Source: Pseudolysinimonas_A sp965653335 (GTDB taxonomy: Bacteria; Actinomycetota; Actinomycetes; Actinomycetales; Microbacteriaceae). From it: a stretch of DNA of 27,082 bases. The position numbers were made by a program, and so were the translations under genes. The stretch is taken from the NCBI GenBank assembly GCA_965653335.1, contig CBFGZU010000020.1, positions 1 to 27,082 of the forward strand, read 5' to 3'. A model generated the notes under the pieces. The model ran no database searches and was not told the DNA's origin. It saw nothing but the letters and a program-made list of their open reading frames with translations. Positions 19,740 through 26,480 of this stretch are shown one piece after another; position 1 is the first letter of the stretch, and each line of letters opens with the position of its first letter.

Positions 19740-21317
19740 CTACCCGACGGCCGACGTCTTGAGGGGCTCGTCGTATACCCACAGGCGCTGATCGTCGGAG
19801 CATTCGAATACCCGAGCGGGGTGGCCAAACCGCTCCAACAGGGCATCCCGGTCGAGGATGCGCTCGTCACCGCGCCCGTTGAGATAGAAGAAGGTGCCGG
19901 CTTCGTGCCGGGCGTAGTCGCGGTTGGTGAGCCAGAGGTTGGGCTCGAGGTCGGCGGTGAGCGGGATGAGCCGGATGCCGGTAGCTGACGGCAGGCCGAC
20001 GCGGCGAGCATCGGAGAAGGTGGCGAAGCCGATCTGACCGGGCACTGCCTCATCGATGCACCGCGTCTCGGCGCTGCGATACCCGAAGTAGCCGTCGAGA
20101 TGCGCGAGGTTCGCGACGCCATCCGTCGTCACGCCGACCACCACGAGAGCGGCCGCCCCACCGAAGACGACCCGCCCGACGGATCCTGGCGGGACCGCGA
20201 ACAGGACAAGTACGAACGGAAGCACGAGTACGGGCCAGAAGTAGTACTGATGCGTAATGAGCGCGATCACGGTGGCGCCCAGCCCGCCGAGCGGCACGAG
20301 CCCGAAGTAGAGCGCCGCGAACGTCCGTGGTCCAGCATCTGCGGCGCGCCCCGCGAGTCGCACCCACGCCACGACCGCGACGACGAGGCAGCCGACCGCG
20401 AGCAACGCACCGAGTAGGAGAAGCGCCCGGGCGGCCGGATCGACCACTTGAGCCGACCAGTATGGCCATAACCCGTCGATGCGCGACCGGAAGCGTTCGA
20501 CGTCGACGTAGCTGAGCAGGCCGGTGCCCTGGAGCGGGGCGAAAGCGAGCCGCGCCAGCATCGCCGAGGCACCCACCGCGCCGACGATCAGTGCGGGCCG
20601 GACGAGCGAGCCCGGGCCGGCCCGCACGCCGCGCGCGACGGCCACCGCGATGAGGCCCGGGGCGGCGAACAACAGCGCGAGCGGGTTGGACGCGATCGCC
20701 AGAGCCAGCCCGACAGCGACACCGATGAGCGCAGGCCGGGTACGCACGAGGACGAGCAGCGGCGCCGCGAGCAGCGCGGCATACATCCCCAGGTAATAGG
20801 TGGGAGCGAGGTGAAACGAGAACAGCCACGTCGTGCCGACGAGGGGCAGCAGCAGAAGCGGAAGGAGGCCGGCACCGCCGCGAAGGACAGTGGCGACGGG
20901 AGAGGCCAGGGGCCACAGCAGTCGCCCGAGCACCACGAGGAGAAGAAACAGCACGACGTTGTTGAGCACCGCGACGAACACGTAATAGACGTAGAGACTG
21001 CCGCCAGCGAGCAGGAATGCCAGTCCGCTCAGCGGTAGTTCGGGAAACACGAACACCTGCGGCGAGAAGCTCCAGTCGAGCGATCGGCCCGCGGCGACAT
21101 CCTGCCAGACCTGAAACAGGGTGCCGTTGTCGCTCGACCGCAACTCCCACGTGATCGGCCAGGTCGCGGCATCGGCCGGGTCACCCCCCGCGCGCATCAC
21201 GAAGACGAGCGCGGTCAGCGCGCCGGCGACGAGCGCCGCGGTGGGAAGGAGCACGCGCATCCGACGAAAGACGGCCGAGCCCGTGCGGGAGGAGGTCAGT
21301 CGTTCGCCGGCGTCCAC
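19740..21317 (-). CDS. multi-pass membrane protein with C-terminal extracytoplasmic domain, GT-C-like
   Basis: A 525-residue protein I cannot assign. It has one N-terminal transmembrane segment (about 22-42), a roughly 60-residue external-looking loop containing SSDNGTLFQVWQDVAAGRSLDWSF in part, then about ten further hydrophobic segments up to about residue 400, and a soluble C-terminal domain of about 120 residues (from GYFGYRSAETRC on). The layout, with an acidic motif in the first long loop, resembles GT-C fold membrane glycosyltransferases, but that is inference from topology. The GTG at 21317 gives 24 bp spacing from the parE stop; ATG at 21260 (MRVLLPTAALVAG) is an alternative start. 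It is probably cotranscribed with parE upstream and lies 58 bp before azlC. Confidence 0.7.
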   Translation of the reverse strand: MDAGERLTSSRTGSAVFRRMRVLLPTAALVAGALTALVFVMRAGGDPADAATWPITWELRSSDNGTLFQVWQDVAAGRSLDWSFSPQVFVFPELPLSGLAFLLAGGSLYVYYVFVAVLNNVVLFLLLVVLGRLLWPLASPVATVLRGGAGLLPLLLLPLVGTTWLFSFHLAPTYYLGMYAALLAAPLLVLVRTRPALIGVAVGLALAIASNPLALLFAAPGLIAVAVARGVRAGPGSLVRPALIVGAVGASAMLARLAFAPLQGTGLLSYVDVERFRSRIDGLWPYWSAQVVDPAARALLLLGALLAVGCLVVAVVAWVRLAGRAADAGPRTFAALYFGLVPLGGLGATVIALITHQYYFWPVLVLPFVLVLFAVPPGSVGRVVFGGAAALVVVGVTTDGVANLAHLDGYFGYRSAETRCIDEAVPGQIGFATFSDARRVGLPSATGIRLIPLTADLEPNLWLTNRDYARHEAGTFFYLNGRGDERILDRDALLERFGHPARVFECSDDQRLWVYDEPLKTSAVG

Positions 21318-21341
21318 GATCGTCCCGTCTGCGCCGACGCC

Positions 21342-23423
21342 TCAGACGTCGATACGATCCCGGTCGAGACCCTGCCCGGCGATGATGAAGTCCTTGCGGG
21401 GCGCCACGTCGTTGCCCATGAGCAGTTCGAAGACGCGCGACGCGTTCTCGGCATGCGACACCCGCACGCGCCGCAAAGTGCGGTGGCGGCGGCTCATCGT
21501 GGTCTCGGCGAGCTGGTCGGCATCCATCTCCCCCAGACCCTTGTACCGCTGGATCGGATCCTGGTACCTCTTGCCCGCCTTCTCAAGAGTCTTGAGCACC
21601 CCGGTGAGTTCGGCTTCGGAGTAGGTATAGATCGTCTCGTTCGGTTTCGAGCCCGGGTTCAGCACGACCACCCGATGCAAAGGCGGAACGGCCGAGAACA
21701 CGCGACCCTCGTCGATCATCGGCCGCATATACCGGAAGAAGAGGGTCAGCAGCAGGGTGCGGATGTGGGCCCCGTCGACATCCGCGTCGGCCATGATGAT
21801 GACTTTGCCGTAGCGGGCCTGCTCGAGGTCGAACGAGCGGCCCGACCCGGCGCCGATCACCTGGATGATCGAAGCGCACTCGGCATTGCTCAGCATGTCG
21901 GCGACCGACGCCTTCTGCACGTTGAGGATCTTGCCGCGGATCGGCAGCAGAGCTTGGAACTCGCTGTCGCGACCGAGCTTCGCCGTCCCGAGCGCGGAAT
22001 CGCCTTCGACGATGAACAGTTCGGTGCCGAGCACGTCGTTCGAGCGGCAGTCGACGAGTTTCGCGGGCAGCGACGACGATTCGAGAGCATTCTTGCGGCG
22101 CTGCGTCTCTTTGTGGGCGCGCGCCGAGATGCGGCTTTTCATCTCGGCGACGATCTTGTCGAGCACCAAAGCCGTTTGCGCCTTGTCGTCGCGCCGCGGA
22201 GACGTGAATCGCTCCCCCAGCGCCTTGGCGACGACGTTCGCCACGATGTTGCGCACCGCCGGGGTGCCGAGGATCTCTTTGGTCTGCCCCTCGAACTGCG
22301 GTTCCGGCAGGCGCACCGTCAGCACGGCGGTGAGACCGGCGAGGATGTCTTCCTTCTCGAGTTTCTCGCTCGCGCCGACCTTCAGCCGCCGCGCGTTCTT
22401 TTCGATCTCCGACCGCAGGAACTTCATGAGGCCCTGCTCGAATCCCGACTGATGCGTGCCGCCCTTCGGCGTGGCGATGATGTTGACGTAGGAGCGGAAC
22501 ACCGTGTCGTACCCGGTGCCCCAGCGCAACGCGATGTCAACCTCCGCCTCGCGCGCGACCTCTGTCGGCACCATGTGGCCATTCTCTTGCAGCACGGGCA
22601 CGGTCTCGGTGAAGTTGCCGGTGCCCTGGATGCGCCAAGTGTCGGTCAGGCCTGAGTCGGGGGCGAGGTAGCCGACGTACTCCGCGATGCCCCCGTCGAA
22701 GCGGAAGGTCTCGCGCATCGGTTCGTCGCCTCGCTCGTCGACGACTTCGAGGGCGAGACCCGGCACGAGGAACGCCGTCTGCCGCGCGCGGGCGGCGAGT
22801 TCATCCAGCTGGAATTCGGCGCCCTTGGTGAAGATCTGCCGATCCGCCCAGTAGCGGATGCGGGTGCCGGTGACACCTTTCGCGACCTTGCCGACCTTGC
22901 GCAGCTCGCTCCCCGAGATGAACGGGGTGAACGGCGCGTCGGGACTCGGCTCGCCGGCATCCTCGAAGGTCCCCGGCTCGCCGCGGTGGAACGACATCGC
23001 CCAGGTCGCCCCGTCACGGTCCACCTCGACGTCGAGCCGTTCCGACAGGGCGTTGACGACCGATGCGCCGACGCCGTGCAGACCACCGGATGCGGCATAC
23101 GATCCCCCGCCGAACTTGCCGCCGGCGTGCAGTTTCGTGAACACGACCTCGACGCCCGACAAGCCGGTTTTCGGTTCGATGTCGACGGGGATGCCACGCG
23201 CGGTGTCCCGCACCTCGACACTCGCATCGGCGTGCAGAATCACCTCGATCCGGGAGCCGAATCCGCCGAGCGCCTCGTCGACGGAGTTGTCGATGATCTC
23301 CCAGACGCAGTGCATGAGGCCCCGCGAGTCGGTCGACCCGATGTACATGCCGGGACGCTTGCGCACGGCTTCGAGTCCCTCGAGCACCGAGAGGTGACGG
23401 GCGGAATAGTCGTCGCTCGCCAC
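21342..23423 (-). CDS. parE: DNA topoisomerase IV subunit B (type IIA, ParE/GyrB family)
   Basis: A 693-residue ATPase subunit. The GHKL domain has the catalytic Glu42 and Asn46 in WEIIDNSVDEALGG, the ATP lid GGLHGVGASVVNALSE, and the GTRIRYWAD segment. The transducer holds the conserved lysine region (TPKGGTHQSGFEQGL). The TOPRIM domain has Glu in LFIVEGDSALGTAK and the metal-binding DADVDG of MADADVDGAHIRTLLLTLFF, followed by the C-terminal QRYKGLGEMDADQL block. The GTG at 23423 is supported by AAGGAG with 8-base spacing. It pairs with the ParC homologue encoded convergently 3 kb away, rather than adjacent as in many bacteria; this separation is usual in actinobacteria. Confidence 0.94.
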   Translation of the reverse strand: MASDDYSARHLSVLEGLEAVRKRPGMYIGSTDSRGLMHCVWEIIDNSVDEALGGFGSRIEVILHADASVEVRDTARGIPVDIEPKTGLSGVEVVFTKLHAGGKFGGGSYAASGGLHGVGASVVNALSERLDVEVDRDGATWAMSFHRGEPGTFEDAGEPSPDAPFTPFISGSELRKVGKVAKGVTGTRIRYWADRQIFTKGAEFQLDELAARARQTAFLVPGLALEVVDERGDEPMRETFRFDGGIAEYVGYLAPDSGLTDTWRIQGTGNFTETVPVLQENGHMVPTEVAREAEVDIALRWGTGYDTVFRSYVNIIATPKGGTHQSGFEQGLMKFLRSEIEKNARRLKVGASEKLEKEDILAGLTAVLTVRLPEPQFEGQTKEILGTPAVRNIVANVVAKALGERFTSPRRDDKAQTALVLDKIVAEMKSRISARAHKETQRRKNALESSSLPAKLVDCRSNDVLGTELFIVEGDSALGTAKLGRDSEFQALLPIRGKILNVQKASVADMLSNAECASIIQVIGAGSGRSFDLEQARYGKVIIMADADVDGAHIRTLLLTLFFRYMRPMIDEGRVFSAVPPLHRVVVLNPGSKPNETIYTYSEAELTGVLKTLEKAGKRYQDPIQRYKGLGEMDADQLAETTMSRRHRTLRRVRVSHAENASRVFELLMGNDVAPRKDFIIAGQGLDRDRIDV

Positions 23424-23470
23424 GGTTTCAGCTCCTTGTCGACACCACGTGCGAATGCAGGCCGTCGATC

Positions 23471-23476
23471 AGACTA
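23471..23476 (-). promoter_or_regulatory. candidate -10 of parE
   Basis: TAGTCT on the minus strand (in GGTTAGTCTGATC) matches TANNNT and would start transcription near 23464, about 40 nt before the GTG. No clear -35 is visible. The remaining part of the 227-bp divergent gap (23424-23650) has a 6-bp dyad TGAGCG / CGCTCA (23559-23578) and no gene. Confidence 0.4.
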
Positions 23477-23650
23477 ACCCCGGCCGAGGACGCTCCCCGG
23501 TAGGCCACCCCGTACGACGGCGGCTTGCCGCTTTCATCGAATATTCCCCGGTGCGCCGTGAGCGAAATGCAGCGCTCAAGGCACATGTCGGGGGCGCGCG
23601 CATGCTTGTATGGAGTCACGGAAAGCCGATCTCAACCCGAGGAGGAGCAC

Positions 23651-23887
23651 ATGTCGAAGTTCGCATCCGACAGTTCGGTCGACGAGCTCGAACTCGATAC
23701 GGCCGTGCTCACCGCCCTCGACCGTTGCGACTACTGCGGGGCTCAGGCCTACGTGAAGGCCACCCTCGCTTCTGGCGAGCTTCTGTTCTGCGCCCACCAC
23801 GCGGCGGAGTTCAAAGAGAAGGTGCAGCCCATCGCGCTCGAATGGCACGACGAGTCGAGCCGCCTCCTGGAGCGCGTCGCCGACTGA
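23651..23887 (+). CDS. small zinc-binding protein (DUF7455-like)
   Basis: A 78-residue acidic protein (MSKFASDSSVDELELDTAVL) with one metal site formed by CDYC (Cys26/Cys29) and CAHH (Cys47 with His49/His50) some 20 residues later, the pattern of the actinobacterial DUF7455 family often found beside sigma factor and topoisomerase genes. Function is unknown. The ATG at 23651 has an excellent GGAGGAG (23641-23647); the longer open frame upstream is not coding. It is followed after 27 bp by a very strong terminator, so it is probably a monocistronic, well-expressed gene. Confidence 0.88.
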   Translation: MSKFASDSSVDELELDTAVLTALDRCDYCGAQAYVKATLASGELLFCAHHAAEFKEKVQPIALEWHDESSRLLERVAD

Positions 23888-23914
23888 GCCCGGTCGATCC
23901 CGATCAGACTCGCA

Positions 23915-23942
23915 CGAAGGCCCCGGTTCGCCGGGGCCTTCG
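23915..23942 (+). terminator. strong terminator between the DUF7455 gene and the racemase pair
   Basis: A perfect 12-bp stem CGAAGGCCCCGG / CCGGGGCCTTCG closes a TTCG tetraloop. It ends only 24 bp before the start of the first racemase-like gene, leaving little room for a separate promoter. Confidence 0.9.
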
Positions 23943-23966
23943 CCGTTCAGGTGCTTGGATGGGCAA

Positions 23967-24629
23967 GTGCCTGGGATCCGCCGTCGAGCGCTCATCGACC
24001 TCGACGCGTTCGCAGCGAACCGGCCGGGCGACGTGCTCGACGCCCGCGCCGACGCCTTCGGCCACGGGCTAGCCCTGATCGCCCCCGCAGCTCTCGAGGC
24101 GGGTGTCCGTGAGATCGTCGTCAGCAACGAGCGGGATGCCGCCGTCGCCGTTGCGGGCGGCTTCCGTCGCGAGGCCGTGAGTCTCGATCCCGAACCTCAG
24201 CGAGAGGCATCGCGTGCCTACGGATTGGACGGCGGTTGGGCGGTGATGTCGGTGATCGGCGAGGTCGTCGCGCTCAAGCGCGTGCCCGCCGACTCCGGGG
24301 TGTCGTACGGCTACACGTATCGCACCGCCACGCCGACGACGCTGGCGCTCGTCGCGCTCGGCTACGCCGACGGGGTGCCGCGGATGGCGTCGAATCGCGC
24401 CCGCGTTCTTGTCGGTGACACGATGTTCCCGCTCGTCGGGCGCATCGCGATGGACCAGTTCGTGCTCGACGTCGGCGACGCCGCGATCGACCTGGGTGCC
24501 GACGCGGTGCTGTTCGGGGATCCTTCCCGCGGCGAACCGTCGGCGCTCGACTGGGCGCATTGGACCGAGCGCGACGAACTCGCGCTGACCGCCGGGATCG
24601 CGTCGCGCGTCGTTCGGAGCGTGCGATGA
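23967..24629 (+). CDS. alanine racemase C-terminal domain protein with vestigial barrel (putative Tyr-donating subunit)
   Basis: A 220-residue relative of alanine racemase that keeps only about 75 residues of the PLP barrel. The N-terminus ALIDLDAFAAN and the lysine loop are recognisable, but the loop reads DARADAFGHG: the PLP lysine position is Arg27 and the phosphate-contacting Tyr is Phe31. The sequence then jumps to a full C-terminal domain from about residue 94: KRVPADSGVSYGYTYRT, LGYADGVPR with the catalytic Tyr133 (Tyr265 in the Geobacillus enzyme), and GRIAMDQ with Met162-Asp163 (Met312-Asp313). Alone it cannot bind PLP covalently. The GTG at 23967 is preferred to TTG at 23955, but neither has a strong ribosome binding site. 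It overlaps the next gene as ATGA, implying equal synthesis and assembly with it. Confidence 0.88.
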   Translation: MPGIRRRALIDLDAFAANRPGDVLDARADAFGHGLALIAPAALEAGVREIVVSNERDAAVAVAGGFRREAVSLDPEPQREASRAYGLDGGWAVMSVIGEVVALKRVPADSGVSYGYTYRTATPTTLALVALGYADGVPRMASNRARVLVGDTMFPLVGRIAMDQFVLDVGDAAIDLGADAVLFGDPSRGEPSALDWAHWTERDELALTAGIASRVVRSVR

Positions 24630-25690
24630 GCGCCCGCATCGAGATCGACCTCGACGCCTTTCGGCACAATGTGAGCACCCTCGCGGCGATTGCCGCGCCC
24701 GCGCGCACGATGCTCGCGGTCAAGGCAGACGGCTACGGACACGGGATGCTGCCGATTGCGCGCGCAGCCCTGGAATCCGGAGCCGACTCGCTTGCCGTGC
24801 TCGACGTCCCGGCCGCATTGGCGATCCGCGCCGCTGGGATCGACACGCAGCTCTTCGCGTGGCTGCACGGGCAAGAGACCGACTTTCGCGCGGCGATCGA
24901 GGCGGACGTGGACCTCGGGGTGTCGTCGCTCACCGAACTGCGGCGGGTCGCCGATGCGGGGGTGGCATCCGTGCACCTGAAGATCGACACCGGGTTGCAC
25001 CGTAACGGCGCGAGCCCCGAGGACTGGCCCGCCCTCGTGCAGGCGACCCTCGACCTTCAGGATGCCGGCCGCCTACGCCTTGCCGGCCTGTGGTCGCACC
25101 TCGCCGACGCCTCTCCGGCAGATGATGCTGCCGCGCTGGCCGACTTCCAGGCCGCCATCGCCGTCGCCGCGGGGCTCGGCGTGCCGATGGACGGCCCCGA
25201 TCGCCCGCTGCTGCATCTCGCGGCCTCTTCTGCCGGAATCCGGATGCCGGAGTCCCGCTTCGATCTCGTGCGCTTCGGCATCGCCGCCTACGGGGTGTCG
25301 CCGTTCGATGACGTCGATGCTCGCGGCCTCGGCATGCGAGCCCCCATGACGGTGACGGCGGAGATCGTTCGACTGCAGGGCGCGTATGCCGTGCTCGGAA
25401 TCGGCTCGGCCGACGGCCTTCCCCCGACCGCGACTCCGGATGCACCGAGCGGGCAAGGCGCCGAGGTGCTGCTGGGCGACCGCCGGGCCGGTGTGTTCGT
25501 CATCGGCGTCGATGAGACCCTGGTGCGGGCGACGCGCCACGATCAGGTGGGCGACGTCGCCGTGATCTTCGGCCCCGGGGACCACGGCGAGCCGACCGCT
25601 GAGGACTGGGCCCGATGGGCGGGCACGATCGGCGACGAGATCCTCGCCCGCGCGTCCACTCGCATTCCGCGGGTCCACCTCAACGAGTAG
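24626..25690 (+). CDS. alanine racemase-like protein, PLP-binding barrel subunit (catalytic Tyr missing)
   Basis: A 354-residue fold-type III PLP protein. The barrel is complete: PLP Lys33 and Tyr37 in AVKADGYGHG, Arg126 in IDTGLHRNG, His158 in LWSHLA, Ser201/202 in HLAASSAGI, and Arg216-Phe-Gly-Ile219 for the ring nitrogen and phosphate. The C-terminal domain (from about 240) is degenerate: the VSYGxTY segment is deleted, GYADG has become GSADG (Ser261 replaces the catalytic Tyr), the Met-Asp pair reads Val295-Asp296, and the usual TI(x)YE tyrosine is Asp337. A homodimer would therefore lack one of the two bases needed for racemisation. The ATG at 24626 lies in the stop of the previous gene (ATGA). 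The role is most likely D-alanine supply for peptidoglycan, in complex with the preceding protein. A different PLP function is the main alternative. Confidence 0.88.
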   Translation: MSARIEIDLDAFRHNVSTLAAIAAPARTMLAVKADGYGHGMLPIARAALESGADSLAVLDVPAALAIRAAGIDTQLFAWLHGQETDFRAAIEADVDLGVSSLTELRRVADAGVASVHLKIDTGLHRNGASPEDWPALVQATLDLQDAGRLRLAGLWSHLADASPADDAAALADFQAAIAVAAGLGVPMDGPDRPLLHLAASSAGIRMPESRFDLVRFGIAAYGVSPFDDVDARGLGMRAPMTVTAEIVRLQGAYAVLGIGSADGLPPTATPDAPSGQGAEVLLGDRRAGVFVIGVDETLVRATRHDQVGDVAVIFGPGDHGEPTAEDWARWAGTIGDEILARASTRIPRVHLNE

Positions 25691-25699
25691 GCCGCGGGA

Positions 25700-25745
25700 C
25701 TGGTTTCGACACGCGTGCCGCTACGCGGGCGCGCTACTCAACCAG
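25700..25745. repeat. REP-like intergenic palindrome between convergent genes
   Basis: A 46-bp element bounded by CTGGTT (25700-25705) and AACCAG (25740-25745), with TTTCGACACGCG and GCGCGCTACTCA inside the arms and a small CGCGT / ACGCG stem. From memory, dispersed intergenic elements with TGGTTTCGA...CTCAACCA ends are common in Microbacteriaceae genomes; I could not check copy number. It may also act as terminator for the two convergent genes. Confidence 0.6.
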
Positions 25746-25757
25746 CGGTGGGTGCGG

Positions 25758-26474
25758 TCAGGGGACGCGGCGGATGATGCCGAGCGGGGTCGACTCGTGG
25801 CCTTGCCCGATCGGGTTGTCTTTCAGGATGCGCGCCACGAGCTGTTCGGTCGCGTGATCGCTCGTCGAACCGAGCACGTTGCCGCCGATGTCGTTGATGT
25901 CGACGAGGAAGACCTCGACGTTCTTGCCCCACCCGACCACGGCATCCCGAACGCCTTCGCTCGTCTGCTTCGGCTTCGCGGCGGTCAGCACGACCATTTC
26001 GTCGTACGGCGGGATCGTCGGGTATCCCGGCCCGTCGATGCCGCGCGCCTTCGTGCCGGCGATGCGGTAAAAGTCGCCCGTGCGACCGAAGCGCTTGGTG
26101 ATCACCGACACGGCGGCGGCGAAGAGGATGCGCGGGGTGCCGACCTCGCGGATCGCCCACTCCATCGTCTCCGGTATCCCGAGGCCGATTCCCCACGGGG
26201 TGCGCACGACGCGCTTCGACAGCCAGACCGCGAGCGGCCGGGCCTTCGTCTCGGCGACCGGGTGAGCGCGACCCTGGGAGCCGGCGACCATCTTCTCGGT
26301 CATAAACAGCCAGTCGCCGTCCCGAAGGTGCTCGAGGGCGTACTTCTCGATCACCGGATGCAGCGGCTCACCGGGCAGCACCACGTGGGTCTTGATCGGG
26401 ATGCGCTCGTACCGTACGCCGTCGACCTCGATTTCGCGCGGCCGCACGCGGTTCTCGTCGTAGGGAACGTCCAC
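25758..26474 (-). CDS. coenzyme F420-0:L-glutamate ligase family protein (CofE-like)
   Basis: A 238-residue protein whose length and blocks match the CofE/FbiB ligase domain: ERIPIKTHVVLPGEPL, the DGDWLFMTEKMVAGSQGR segment (corresponding to the GDVLVVSQKIVSKAEG type of CofE), ETKARPLA, and the C-terminal VDINDIGGNVLG region. In CofE this domain adds glutamates to F420-0 using GTP. It is a divergent member, and no other F420 biosynthesis gene is in the window, so the substrate is uncertain. The GTG at 26474 lies 6 bases after the sigma factor stop, with no good ribosome binding site, so it is probably read from the sigma factor transcript and translationally coupled. Confidence 0.75.
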   Translation of the reverse strand: MDVPYDENRVRPREIEVDGVRYERIPIKTHVVLPGEPLHPVIEKYALEHLRDGDWLFMTEKMVAGSQGRAHPVAETKARPLAVWLSKRVVRTPWGIGLGIPETMEWAIREVGTPRILFAAAVSVITKRFGRTGDFYRIAGTKARGIDGPGYPTIPPYDEMVVLTAAKPKQTSEGVRDAVVGWGKNVEVFLVDINDIGGNVLGSTSDHATEQLVARILKDNPIGQGHESTPLGIIRRVP

Positions 26475-26480
26475 GCGGGC

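Noticed and set aside
23424..23650. Possible riboswitch or small RNA in the parE/DUF7455 divergent gap
   Set aside because: Only a 6-bp dyad and promoter-like hexamers are present; no known riboswitch core could be recognised.
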